This document shows, one piece after another, positions 35,889-44,706 of a stretch of 64,000 nt of DNA. Where the stretch lies: the NCBI RefSeq assembly GCF_024305175.1, contig NZ_JAMWYY010000001.1, forward strand, positions 62,001 through 126,000, given 5' to 3'. The DNA is from Flavobacterium sp. Lineage in GTDB: Bacteria > Bacteroidota > Bacteroidia > Flavobacteriales > Flavobacteriaceae. The notes under the pieces are model-generated. The model had not been told where the DNA came from. It made no database searches and saw nothing but the letters and a program-made list of their open reading frames with translations. Numbering within the stretch: position 1 is the stretch's first letter; every line of letters begins with the position of its first letter. The translations under genes and the position numbers were made by a program.

Positions 35889-38186
35889 TTACTCTTTTAC
35901 CAGTTTCTCTACGCTACTTCCTTTTTCAGTGGTTGCTTTCACGAAGTAAACACCCGATTGCCTTTGGGTTATATCCAGTGTGGCTGTGTGGCTTACCTGC
36001 AACAGCCTGCCCTGCATGTCATACATTTCTACTGATTCTATATCAGTTCCTGCTGTTATGGTTACTATGCCTGTTGCAGGGTTAGGATACAGCTTTATGC
36101 TGTTGTCTTTTGTACGGATGCCGCTGCTCAGGGTTTCAAAAGTGGTCACGGCTTCATTGGTCTGGATGGGCCAGTTGTAATCGAAGTAGATGTTGGCCTG
36201 TTGTGCCACATCATCGTTTACCTGAAGGGTATTGTTTGTTTTTATTTTATATATTACGTTGCCTTTGCCGCCATTGGCTGCCAGGTTGATGTCACCAAAG
36301 TAGAATTCCAGTTCATTACCACTAAGGCGTGTTTCCACATCGTGGCTGGCATAGAGCAGTTGCAGGGTACTTAAGTCGAACTGTTCGGGGTTTAGGGTGT
36401 TCTTAACGGCGATAAAGGTAGCCGGGGCGTTACCGGTATTCTCGAAGTTGATGTTGTAGTGCAGGTACTCTCCTATCAGCTCAGGGGCTACGCTTTCGCC
36501 TTCCAGGCAGGTAATGTCATTGGGGTCATAAGAGCCGGTCACTATCTGGTTCAAGTTAAAGGTGTTATCTGCCGGGGTTTCGTCCCCTGCTGTTGGGGTA
36601 ATGGTTGCGGTAAAGTTCAGTATATCATCAATATTTACGGCCGGGGTTTCCATTGGGCTGTTTACATTCAATACTGCTGCTACCTGCCTGCTTTCAAAGG
36701 GTTGCAGGTTGCTGTAGTTCCAGCTTATGGTACCGGCTGTATCTGTACCGCCATTATTAGCACTTATAAAGTCTAAAACGGTATCATCGTAAGTCAGGGT
36801 TATAGCGCCTGAGAGTTCCTGGTTACCTTTGTTTTTAAAGGTTACGGTATAGTAGGCGTCAAAGCCTGGCTGGGCGCCGCCTGAAGCTACTACAACTTCA
36901 AGGTCGGGGTGTATGCCGTTTGCCGTTACGCAGAAGTTTTGGGTATTGGTGCTATTGTTATTATCGGGGAAGTTTATTGTACTTAAAGATGGATTTATAG
37001 TAAACCAGTCGCTGTTTTCGATATCCGGGGTTAGTGTGAATGTGCCGGCCCCTGAATAAAAATTGTATGTTCCTGAATTGTTACTGAATACTGAAAATTC
37101 TTCTTCATTTTCGGTAACAATATCTAAACGGGTATTCGTAATTATATTGTCGTTTGTGTCACAACCGTTATTGTCGGAATCATAAGTAAAATTCCCGGTT
37201 ATTGTATTATAATCGCCTCCGGGCATAAAATCACAGTAAGAACTTATATAAATACCAGGATCATTTAATACTGCATCGGAGAACAGGCTTTCATTACCTT
37301 CATCTATGCATATATAAACAGGCTGGATATTCGCATACTCAATAATCACATCAAATGACTCATAACTGCTTATACCGTTTTTTAAATTTAAAGTCCTGAA
37401 AGGAATAGAGGGTACAGAAACGGCTTCATCATAACTCAGAAATAAAGTATTTAAGGCGGTACAGCCACTAAGGTCAATACCGTTAATAGAAGCTATTCCA
37501 CTATTTAAATTTAAGTTTAAATCCGTTAAAAGCGGCTTATCCCCTAACATTAAAAAACCTCCGCTTATTGGAAAAACTATCGAGAGGTAACTTAAATTAG
37601 TATTAGCAGTTAAGTCTAAATTTACTCCTGTATAATTTAAACTTAGGCTGTCTAGATTTGGTAGCTGGCTGAAATCAATATTTATATAAGAATCCGAGAT
37701 ATTAATCTCTGAAATATTAATTGATCCTGACACATCTACTAGAGTTGTACTATCACCACTTTCTTCAATATAAGATAGTGTTATCTTCTCAAGAGCAGTT
37801 AAACCACTGATATTAATATTATCTAAAGAATTACATTCAGTTAATGTTAAGTCGCTTAATTGACTAAGTGCAGTAAAATCCATTTCTGGAACCTCATCTG
37901 CCTGATATATTGTCAATTCAGTCAAATTAATAAAACTTTCAATTCCCTCAATTGAAAAAAGAGGGTCAGTCATGTCAAAGTCAAGATCCAGTTCATAAAT
38001 AGCCAGAGCCTCGCTAACCTGTATCTCATTATCCTGGTTGGCATTAATAAGGATTGTTTGCCCTGCACTGTTTTTTCCTTGAGCTGCCAACAAATAGGCT
38101 TTGAATTCAGCATCCGGAATAGTTACAACCTGTGCGTTTAATCCTGTAAATATTAAAAGCAATAAAAAGAGTAATTGTTTTCTCAT
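35889..38186 (-). CDS. Large secreted protein with LRR-like repeats and type IX sorting tail
   Basis: This 765-residue protein has a signal peptide (MRKQLLFLLLLIFTGLNAQ), then irregular leucine-rich-like repeats to about residue 300 (LTELTIYQADEVPEMDFTAL, LPNLDSLSLNYTGVNLDLTA). A calcium-loop-like DSDNNGCDTND follows, then two beta-sandwich domains of the conserved-repeat kind (YYTVTFKNKGNQELSGAITL, INFENTGNAPATFIAVKN). It ends with a type A sorting domain (SIKLYPNPATGIVTITA ... RQSGVYFVKATTE). It is probably a surface or secreted binding or adhesion protein exported by the type IX system. No enzymatic motif is visible. Confidence 0.8.
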   Translation of the reverse strand: MRKQLLFLLLLIFTGLNAQVVTIPDAEFKAYLLAAQGKNSAGQTILINANQDNEIQVSEALAIYELDLDFDMTDPLFSIEGIESFINLTELTIYQADEVPEMDFTALSQLSDLTLTECNSLDNINISGLTALEKITLSYIEESGDSTTLVDVSGSINISEINISDSYINIDFSQLPNLDSLSLNYTGVNLDLTANTNLSYLSIVFPISGGFLMLGDKPLLTDLNLNLNSGIASINGIDLSGCTALNTLFLSYDEAVSVPSIPFRTLNLKNGISSYESFDVIIEYANIQPVYICIDEGNESLFSDAVLNDPGIYISSYCDFMPGGDYNTITGNFTYDSDNNGCDTNDNIITNTRLDIVTENEEEFSVFSNNSGTYNFYSGAGTFTLTPDIENSDWFTINPSLSTINFPDNNNSTNTQNFCVTANGIHPDLEVVVASGGAQPGFDAYYTVTFKNKGNQELSGAITLTYDDTVLDFISANNGGTDTAGTISWNYSNLQPFESRQVAAVLNVNSPMETPAVNIDDILNFTATITPTAGDETPADNTFNLNQIVTGSYDPNDITCLEGESVAPELIGEYLHYNINFENTGNAPATFIAVKNTLNPEQFDLSTLQLLYASHDVETRLSGNELEFYFGDINLAANGGKGNVIYKIKTNNTLQVNDDVAQQANIYFDYNWPIQTNEAVTTFETLSSGIRTKDNSIKLYPNPATGIVTITAGTDIESVEMYDMQGRLLQVSHTATLDITQRQSGVYFVKATTEKGSSVEKLVKE

Positions 38187-38278
38187 GTCAATTTTATTTT
38201 TGGAAGGTTTTAACCTGCTAATATAATACTATATTTCTTACACACTGAATTTACGGATGTTAACATTCAGTTATTCAT

Positions 38279-38306
38279 AAAAAAAGCCCCTGCAAAAGTA
38301 GGGGCT
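38279..38306 (-). terminator. Intrinsic terminator after the DUF4136 lipoprotein
   Basis: AGCCCCT / AGGGGCT (7 bp, 8-base loop) is followed on the minus strand by seven T residues. It lies 21 bases past the stop codon. Confidence 0.85.
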
Positions 38307-38326
38307 GTAATTCTAATATTATACTA

Positions 38327-38866
38327 TTATTTTTTTAGCGGAGGGTACTCCTTTAATATCTTGGTAACAAATTCATTAATCCTTTCCTGTTTTTTCTCCC
38401 TGTCCAGCGTTAATACACCGGTACCTATACCCTGCCACACCAAATCTTTTTTAGCGGCATCTATAATGTCTATATACAGCGTGCCCTCGGTAGATGTATT
38501 TACAGTGGTATAGTTACCTCCCCACATCCACGGGTTCCAGCCCCAACCCCAGCCCCAGCCGTAGTTGTAGCCCCAGTTGTTTACATTTACCTGCTCGTTA
38601 GAGCGTGTAAACAGGTTTATCAGCATATCCGGGTTTTCGCTTTTGGCGAACCCCTTTCGCTGCATTTCGGCATCTATGGCACGCATAATGCGTTTTTTAT
38701 CAAGGTCAGATATTTCAGCCTTATCTATGCCTTCTTTAAAAAAAGCATAGGTTTTATAGCGGCTGAAATCGGCGGCATCATCATAATCGGAAGCTACGCG
38801 AATGGAGCTGCACGATGAAACAAGGGCCGTTATGAATAGTACTGATAGCAATTTTATTATTTTCAT
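38327..38866 (-). CDS. DUF4136 lipoprotein
   Basis: This 179-residue lipoprotein has signal and lipobox LVSSC (Cys19). The mature part begins SSIRVASDYDDAADFSRYKT, the typical opening of DUF4136 proteins, and continues with DKKRIMRAIDAEMQRKGFAK. A central tandem of Gly-Trp pairs (NYGWGWGWGWNPWMWGGNY) is encoded by a short repetitive GC-rich stretch. Function unknown. It is monocistronic, with a terminator downstream. Confidence 0.82.
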   Translation of the reverse strand: MKIIKLLSVLFITALVSSCSSIRVASDYDDAADFSRYKTYAFFKEGIDKAEISDLDKKRIMRAIDAEMQRKGFAKSENPDMLINLFTRSNEQVNVNNWGYNYGWGWGWGWNPWMWGGNYTTVNTSTEGTLYIDIIDAAKKDLVWQGIGTGVLTLDREKKQERINEFVTKILKEYPPLKK

Positions 38867-38934
38867 AATCCCAAAGTTAATAGTTTACATAGCAAATATG
38901 CACCAACAGCCAACAATTAACGAAGGGTTAACTA

Positions 38935-40923
38935 TCAGCCTAACAGGGCATCATCTACTTTATTGGGCAGTGTAACTTTGAGGAGCGGCTGGCTGTCCAT
39001 TGCACGTTTAATAGCAAATATAGCCTCGTCGTTCCTTGCCCAGCTCCTGCGGGCAATACCGTTATTAACATCCCAGAAAAGCATTGATTCTAAGCGCCTT
39101 GATGCATCTTCAGAACCATCAAGAACCATACCAAAGCCCCCGTTTATAACCTCTCCCCAACCTACGCCGCCGCCATTATGGATGCTTACCCAGGTTGCCC
39201 CGCGGAAACTGTCTCCAATAACGTTGTGGATAGCCATATCGGCTGTAAAACGCGAGCCGTCATAAATATTACTTGTTTCGCGGTAAGGCGAATCGGTACC
39301 GCTAACGTCATGATGGTCGCGGCCTAAAATTACAGTGCCAATCTCGCCATTCTTTATAGCCTCGTTAAATGCCTTTGCAATGTTGATGCGCCCTTCAGAG
39401 TCGGCATACAGTATGCGCGCCTGGCTGCCCACCACAAGTTTGTTTTGCTGGGCACCTTTTATCCAGCGGATGTTATCTTCCATCTGCTGTTTTATTTCGG
39501 CAGGTGCTGTTTTAGCCATTTCTTCCAGTACTTTGCTGGCAATTTCATCTGTTTTTTGCAGGTCTTCCGGTTTGCCCGAAGCACAAACCCAACGGAACGG
39601 CCCAAAGCCATAATCAAAACACATTGGCCCCATTATATCCTGCACATAGCTTGGGTACTTAAAGTTGATGCCGTCTTTTGCCATTATATCGGCCCCGGCA
39701 CGTGATGCCTCCAGTAAAAATGCGTTGCCGTAATCAAAAAAGTAAGTGCCTTTTGCTGTATGTTTGTTTATGGCATCGGCTTCGCGGCGCAGTGACTCCT
39801 GTACTTTTTCCCTGAAAAGCTCCGGGTTTTCGGCCATCATATCATTAGCCTCCTCAAACGAAAGCCCAACAGGATAATAGCCCCCTGCCCACGGGTTATG
39901 CAGAGATGTCTGGTCGCTGCCCAGGTCAACATAAATATCTTCCTCATCAAAGCGCTCCCAAACATCTACAATGTTACCCTGATAAGCTATAGAAACCACT
40001 TCTTTATTCTCTTTAGCCCTGCGCACTCGGGTTACAAGTTCTTTTATATCAGTAACCACCTCATCTACCCATCCCTGGCTGTGGCGCGTGTGTACTGCCT
40101 TTGGGTTTACCTCTGCACAAACAGTTATACAGCCTGCAATGTTTCCTGCTTTGGGCTGAGCGCCACTCATTCCGCCTAAGCCTGATGTTACAAACAACTT
40201 ACCGTCCAGCCCTTCTCCGTTCTTAGCTATTTTCCTGCCGGCATTAAGCACGGTAATGGTTGTGCCGTGCACTATGCCCTGCGGGCCTATGTACATATAG
40301 CTGCCTGCCGTCATTTGTCCGTACTGTGTTACGCCCAGCGCATTAAATTTCTCCCAGTCGTCCGGTTTGGAGTAGTTGGGTATCATCATACCGTTGGTAA
40401 CCACCACACGCGGGGCATCTTTATGCGAAGGGAACAACCCCATAGGGTGGCCTGAGTACATAACAAGCGTTTGCTCATCTGTCATCTCGCTCAGGTATTT
40501 CATGGTGAGCCTGTATTGCGCCCAGTTCTGGAATACCGCCCCGTTACCGCCATAAGTAATAAGTTCGTGCGGGTGTTGCGCCACGGCATAATCCAGGTTA
40601 TTCTGTATCATCAGCATTATGGCTTTAGCCTGTTCTGACTTGCCCGGATATTCTGATATTGGCCTTGCATACATTTTATAATCAGGCCTAAGGCGGTACA
40701 TATAAATACGCCCGTACTTTTCCAGCTCTTCACTAAATTCTTTTACCAGTTCGGCATGGTGCTGCGGCTCAAAATAACGTAACGCATTACGCAGCGCAAG
40801 CTTCTTTTCTTCTGCCGATAGTATTTCTTTACGCCTCGGTGCATGGTTTATGTCGGTTTCATACGGTTTTGGCTGTGGCAAAACCGACGGAATACCTTCC
40901 TGTATCTGTTCCTGAAATGTCAT
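38935..40923 (-). CDS. hutU: Urocanate hydratase
   Basis: Second enzyme of histidine degradation, converting urocanate to imidazolonepropionate with tightly bound NAD. It has 662 residues, long compared with the 550-560 of classical HutU but normal for the Bacteroidota type. Motifs include HELITYGGNGAVFQNWAQYR, GLGGMSGAQPKAGNIAGC, VDLGSDQTSLHNPWAGGYYP and GDSFRGATWVSIHNGGGVGW. No other hut gene (hutH, hutI) adjoins it. The only other protein in the window usually named for this pathway, at 54366-55517, has lost key catalytic residues. Confidence 0.95.
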   Translation of the reverse strand: MTFQEQIQEGIPSVLPQPKPYETDINHAPRRKEILSAEEKKLALRNALRYFEPQHHAELVKEFSEELEKYGRIYMYRLRPDYKMYARPISEYPGKSEQAKAIMLMIQNNLDYAVAQHPHELITYGGNGAVFQNWAQYRLTMKYLSEMTDEQTLVMYSGHPMGLFPSHKDAPRVVVTNGMMIPNYSKPDDWEKFNALGVTQYGQMTAGSYMYIGPQGIVHGTTITVLNAGRKIAKNGEGLDGKLFVTSGLGGMSGAQPKAGNIAGCITVCAEVNPKAVHTRHSQGWVDEVVTDIKELVTRVRRAKENKEVVSIAYQGNIVDVWERFDEEDIYVDLGSDQTSLHNPWAGGYYPVGLSFEEANDMMAENPELFREKVQESLRREADAINKHTAKGTYFFDYGNAFLLEASRAGADIMAKDGINFKYPSYVQDIMGPMCFDYGFGPFRWVCASGKPEDLQKTDEIASKVLEEMAKTAPAEIKQQMEDNIRWIKGAQQNKLVVGSQARILYADSEGRINIAKAFNEAIKNGEIGTVILGRDHHDVSGTDSPYRETSNIYDGSRFTADMAIHNVIGDSFRGATWVSIHNGGGVGWGEVINGGFGMVLDGSEDASRRLESMLFWDVNNGIARRSWARNDEAIFAIKRAMDSQPLLKVTLPNKVDDALLG

Positions 40924-40986
40924 TTGTTTTATTGGTATTTAGGCTGGCATGCGCAATCATATTAGCTTGCGGTGCACACATAACTG

Positions 40987-41163
40987 TTACTTTTTCTTAA
41001 TTTCACCTTTATTTTTGTCGAAACCATAAGGGCAGTGCCGGCAACCGCTCTTGCAGCAGTAGCCGCGCTTTAAATGGTATTTTTCGGTAAAAACTTTATA
41101 GCCTTCGGGCGAGAGGTAATAATCTTCGCCTTCAGTTAATTTATCAGGTTTTTGGCTGTACAT
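40987..41163 (-). CDS. Small cysteine-rich DUF5522 protein
   Basis: This 58-residue protein (MYSQKPDKLTEGEDYYLSPE at its start) is easily missed because of its size. Its core KYHLKRGYCCKSGCRHCPYG has four cysteines in a CC-x3-C-x2-C spacing and fits the short DUF5522 family of Bacteroidota and other bacteria. The cysteines could hold a metal or an iron-sulfur cluster; that is inferred. It starts 28 bases from the divergent gene at 41192, so the two share one very short promoter region. Confidence 0.85.
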   Translation of the reverse strand: MYSQKPDKLTEGEDYYLSPEGYKVFTEKYHLKRGYCCKSGCRHCPYGFDKNKGEIKKK

Positions 41164-41191
41164 GCCAACAAATTTATGAACTTTACAATTA

Positions 41192-41518
41192 ATGATAATA
41201 ATAACATCTAAATATTTAATACCGAAAGGATATGCAGCAATGGCGCTGTTTCCGTTTCTGCTGCTTAAGGATAAAAAATACAGCAGTAACCAGGTGCTGC
41301 TCCAGCATGAAAAAATTCACTTTCGGCAGCAGGCGGAATTACTTATCCTGCCTTTTTATATCTGGTATATAACTGAATATGTAGTACGGCTGGTTATTTA
41401 CAAAAACCATTCTTCGGCATATAAAAATATTAGTTTTGAGAGGGAGGCTTACGCCAACGAAAACAATACAGGATATCTTAAAAACAGAAAGCCGTACAGC
41501 TTTTTTAAATTTATCTGA
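41192..41518 (+). CDS. Small membrane protein with a HExxH motif
   Basis: This 108-residue protein contains LLQHEKIHFRQQAELLILPF, a zinc-protease-like HEKIH within a helix, followed by a membrane-spanning segment (LILPFYIWYITEYVVRLVIY) and an SFEREAYANENN stretch whose Glu could act as third metal ligand. The combination recalls a minimal M56/M48-like membrane metallopeptidase core. I do not recognise a named family, and the hydrophobic N-terminus (YAAMALFPFLLL) may be a first membrane pass. Confidence 0.6.
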   Translation: MIIITSKYLIPKGYAAMALFPFLLLKDKKYSSNQVLLQHEKIHFRQQAELLILPFYIWYITEYVVRLVIYKNHSSAYKNISFEREAYANENNTGYLKNRKPYSFFKFI

Positions 41519-41594
41519 TTTGTTAATACTTTCTTAAAAACCAAGACCATAAATTTATAAATTTGCTGTAATAACCCACACAAAATCAATTAAT

Positions 41595-42077
41595 ATGAAT
41601 TTTACAGCAGTACTTGTAGCCGCACTGTGCACCCTGCCGGTAGGCTTTATCTGGTTCAACCCAAAGGTGTTCGGCACCATCTGGATGCGCGAAAGCGGCA
41701 TGACCGAAGAAAAAGCGAAAACAGCCAATATGTTCAAGGTTTTCGGGTTTGTAATACTCTTTTCTATCATGGCTGCATTTGTAATACAGTTTCTTGTAAT
41801 ACACCAACTTGGCGCACTGGGCATGGTAGGCGGGCCGGATCTTGCCTTAACAGCAAAACCTTCTTACAACGAATTTATGACCGACTATGGCCATGCCTTC
41901 AGGACATTTAAGCACGGCATGCTGCACGGGTTCATGTCGGGGCTTTTCCTGGCACTGCCCATTATTGGCACAAATGCCATGTTTGAGATGAAAAGCTGGA
42001 AATACATTTTTGTAAATGCCGGCTATTGGATTGTGTGCTTTACCCTTATGGGCGGCATTCTTTCTGCATGGGAATAA
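41595..42077 (+). CDS. DUF1761 membrane protein
   Basis: This 160-residue protein has four predicted transmembrane helices (starting ILVAALCTLPVGFIWFNP-like; here FTAVLVAALCTLPVGFIWF). The GFIWFNPKVFGTIWMRESGM block near the N-terminus and the closing WKYIFVNAGYWIVCFTLMGG are characteristic of DUF1761. Function unknown. A strong terminator follows. Confidence 0.85.
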   Translation: MNFTAVLVAALCTLPVGFIWFNPKVFGTIWMRESGMTEEKAKTANMFKVFGFVILFSIMAAFVIQFLVIHQLGALGMVGGPDLALTAKPSYNEFMTDYGHAFRTFKHGMLHGFMSGLFLALPIIGTNAMFEMKSWKYIFVNAGYWIVCFTLMGGILSAWE

Positions 42078-42096
42078 AAAATAACTTTTACCTTTG

Positions 42097-42126
42097 GCAT
42101 CTCCCTGTTTGTGGAGATGCTTTTTT
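42097..42126 (+). terminator. Intrinsic terminator after the DUF1761 gene
   Basis: GCATCTCC / GGAGATGC (8 bp, 8-base loop) is followed by six T residues, 19 bases past the stop codon. The next gene begins only 11 bases further on with a TTG codon. Confidence 0.9.
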
Positions 42127-42137
42127 ATTAAAACACC

Positions 42138-43280
42138 TTGGGTAAATATAGCTATAGCATATACAACAGCACATCGGTACTTCCTGACGAATGGGATAGT
42201 ATTGCGCACGAAAACATATTCCTTTCACGTAATGGGCTGGCGGTTTTAAAAAAAGCCCCTCCTGCTAACATGGAATGCCATTTTGTGGGGCTGTTCAGCA
42301 ATGGCAAGTTGTGCGGTATAGCCCTGATACAGTATTTAGATCTTGCCCGTGTGGCTACTTTTAAAAACCGGGAGCGCTCTTTTTGCCTTAAAGATTACCT
42401 TATCAGGAAGTTTTCTTCGCACGTGCTGTTTATCGGCAATAATACCCTTACAGGGCAAAATGCTTATCTGCTTAATAAAGAGATTAGTGAGACAGAAGCG
42501 CTTGCCCTTTTGCAGATGGCAATGCTTAATTTAAAAAAAGAATATAGTAAAAAAGGAAAGCGCATACACCTGCTGGCAGTAAAAGATTTTAATGAAAAAG
42601 AAATGCCTGATTTTGAGGCTGCGGGTTATAACGGTTATTATAAATTCTGCACACAGCCTAACATGATCTTTACCATACGCCCCGGGTGGCAATCGGTAGA
42701 AGACTATTTATCAGAACTCAATACTAAATACCGAACACAGCACAACCGCGCACGAAAAAAAGCAGCCGGCATAACCAAAAAGAAGCTTAGCCTCTCAGAA
42801 ATTTCAGCATTAAACGCGCGGATACATGAGCTGTATCTTACTGTTGCAGACAAAGCCGCATTTAATACCTTTTACCTGCCGCAACATCATTTTGAGATAA
42901 TGAAGCAGGAACTGAAAGATAAGTTTCGGTTTTACGGTTACTTTGAGGGAGAAAAGCTGGTTGGGTTCAACACCCTGATTAAAAATGGCCATGATGCAGA
43001 CACTTACTTTTTAGGGTATGATGAAGAAATCCAGAAAGAGAAAATGCTGTACCTTAATATGCTGTATGATATGGTTGCCTATGCCATAAAAAAAGAATTT
43101 AAGCATATCATTTTTGCACGCTCTGCCATGGAAATTAAAAGCTCAGTAGGCGCCACGGCCGAAGAAGTATTTGGTATTATAAAACATACCAACCCGCTGC
43201 TAAACTTTTTCATGCAAAAGCTTTTTACTTATTTCGACCCAAAAGTGGAATGGAAAGCGCGAAATCCGTTTAAAACCTAA
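42138..43280 (+). CDS. GNAT-type acyltransferase (FemAB/BioF2-like fold)
   Basis: This 380-residue protein resembles double-GNAT enzymes of the peptidoglycan-acyltransferase kind. The second domain has YLSELNTKYRTQHNRARKKA and GYFEGEKLVGFNTLIKNGHD, then TYFLGYDEEIQKEKMLYLNM. The best start is a TTG at 42138 (MGKYSYSIYN); the next in-frame ATG would remove about 43 residues of apparently conserved sequence. The acceptor is unknown. It starts just after a terminator and converges on the cupin gene. Confidence 0.7.
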   Translation: MGKYSYSIYNSTSVLPDEWDSIAHENIFLSRNGLAVLKKAPPANMECHFVGLFSNGKLCGIALIQYLDLARVATFKNRERSFCLKDYLIRKFSSHVLFIGNNTLTGQNAYLLNKEISETEALALLQMAMLNLKKEYSKKGKRIHLLAVKDFNEKEMPDFEAAGYNGYYKFCTQPNMIFTIRPGWQSVEDYLSELNTKYRTQHNRARKKAAGITKKKLSLSEISALNARIHELYLTVADKAAFNTFYLPQHHFEIMKQELKDKFRFYGYFEGEKLVGFNTLIKNGHDADTYFLGYDEEIQKEKMLYLNMLYDMVAYAIKKEFKHIIFARSAMEIKSSVGATAEEVFGIIKHTNPLLNFFMQKLFTYFDPKVEWKARNPFKT

Positions 43281-43294
43281 AGCGACCCGCCTTT

Positions 43295-43711
43295 TTACTG
43301 CTGATTATCTTCAAACCATTTTACTATAGAAGGCATATTTCTTTCGAAACCTCCGGGTATAAAAAAATTCAATAACCCTGCCCTGCTATCTGTTTTGTTG
43401 GCAAAATCATGCATAGTTCCTGCCGGTATCCTTATAAAACTACCTCTTTGAGTTTCTATCCACTCTTCACCGATTAATATGGAGGGCTTGCCTTCAAGAA
43501 CATAAAAAATCTCATCATTATTTTCATGTAAATGGGCTCCGGGTCCGTCACTTTCCGGTTCAAGCCACCATTCAGATACAGAATAACCACAATCAGTCTC
43601 CTCTTCATCGGCTTTAAATACAGCCTTCATGAATCCCATATCATACTTGCGGCCTTCATCAGGCCCAAGTACAATAGCCTGCTTGGTCCCACCGGTGTTA
43701 TCTGTTGTCAT
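43295..43711 (-). CDS. Cupin-domain protein
   Basis: Single-domain beta-barrel cupin of 138 residues. The two cupin motifs are visible: GPGAHLHENNDEIFYVLEGK with His, His and Glu metal ligands, and the second around IPAGTMHDFANKTDSRAGLL with the last His. No catalytic partner is adjacent, so it may be a small-molecule-binding or dioxygenase-like enzyme. Its start lies 17 bases after the lipid kinase stop, in one unit with it. Confidence 0.82.
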   Translation of the reverse strand: MTTDNTGGTKQAIVLGPDEGRKYDMGFMKAVFKADEEETDCGYSVSEWWLEPESDGPGAHLHENNDEIFYVLEGKPSILIGEEWIETQRGSFIRIPAGTMHDFANKTDSRAGLLNFFIPGGFERNMPSIVKWFEDNQQ

Positions 43712-43728
43712 AGTTAGAGAAACTAAAT

Positions 43729-44625
43729 TTACTTAATTTGATTATCAGACGGAACGGCAACCTTCATTTGCTTGTGTAGTATCTTTACATGCAGCCTGTC
43801 TTCTTCGCCATAAAATTCGCCGTCAATCTGAAAGCTTACCGGCTTATCAGTTACAATAAGTGCTTCTTCTGTACTGATAATTTCCACATCTTCATTATCA
43901 TCAACAGGTATGTTGCCTGCCAGTATTTTACCTATTGTAATTATATCAAGGCTTTTTAATATTATTATCTCAAACTTACCGTCATTAAACTTACCGATAG
44001 GATTTATAGTTACCCCTGTACCGTAGCGGTTAGTATTGGCTATTACCACCATCCGCGCTTCTGAAGTTGTTTTCTTGCTGTTGGCTTCTATGGTAATCCA
44101 GAAAGGATCATCCAGGTCAGTCAGGGTGTTGATAATCTGTAATGCATAACCCAGCTTACCGCGCACCCGCCCGCTTTCATAGTTTTTTATAAGCGCTGCA
44201 TTAACACCAAGGTCGCTAAGGTGAAGGCTCTTTTTGCCATTTATATCTACTATATCCATTTCTATATACTCGCCTTTGCAGGCTATGGCAAGGTTCTCTT
44301 CAATAGTTTTAGGAAGGTTAAGATCTACCGAAAGTCCGTTTGCAGAGCCGGAAGGCAGTACACCTATAATTACATCTTTATGCCCAAGCGCCTCGGCAAC
44401 CATCTTTATGGTACCATCGCCTCCGGCTACCAGTATGCGCTGCGGGTTGTGCTCGTCAAAAAGTTTTTTTATCGCTTCTTCATCGGCTTCGCCGGTTGTT
44501 TCATATTCAATAAGCGTTACCTCCTGCCTGGCGGTAAAATCTTTAACCTGTTGGGTAAGGTTTGCTTTGTCCTGCCCCCCTGCTATAGGGTTAACTACGA
44601 GTATAAACGTATCCTTTGGCTTCAT
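43729..44625 (-). CDS. Diacylglycerol/lipid kinase (YegS/DgkB family)
   Basis: This 298-residue lipid kinase phosphorylates diacylglycerol or a related lipid. Motifs are VVNPIAGGQDK, the nucleotide-binding ILVAGGDGTIKMVAEALGHK, GVLPSGSANGLSVDLNLP, and later SFQIDGEFYGEE. It is divergently paired with a predicted phosphatidate phosphatase at 44707, separated by 81 bases, which suggests shared control of phosphatidate level. Confidence 0.9.
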   Translation of the reverse strand: MKPKDTFILVVNPIAGGQDKANLTQQVKDFTARQEVTLIEYETTGEADEEAIKKLFDEHNPQRILVAGGDGTIKMVAEALGHKDVIIGVLPSGSANGLSVDLNLPKTIEENLAIACKGEYIEMDIVDINGKKSLHLSDLGVNAALIKNYESGRVRGKLGYALQIINTLTDLDDPFWITIEANSKKTTSEARMVVIANTNRYGTGVTINPIGKFNDGKFEIIILKSLDIITIGKILAGNIPVDDNEDVEIISTEEALIVTDKPVSFQIDGEFYGEEDRLHVKILHKQMKVAVPSDNQIK

Positions 44626-44706
44626 CTTAACTTTTTGAATAGAGAAATTTCGAATAAAAGTAAGTAAATTGGATGGTGAAATATCTTATGAAATATATAA
44701 ATTTTA

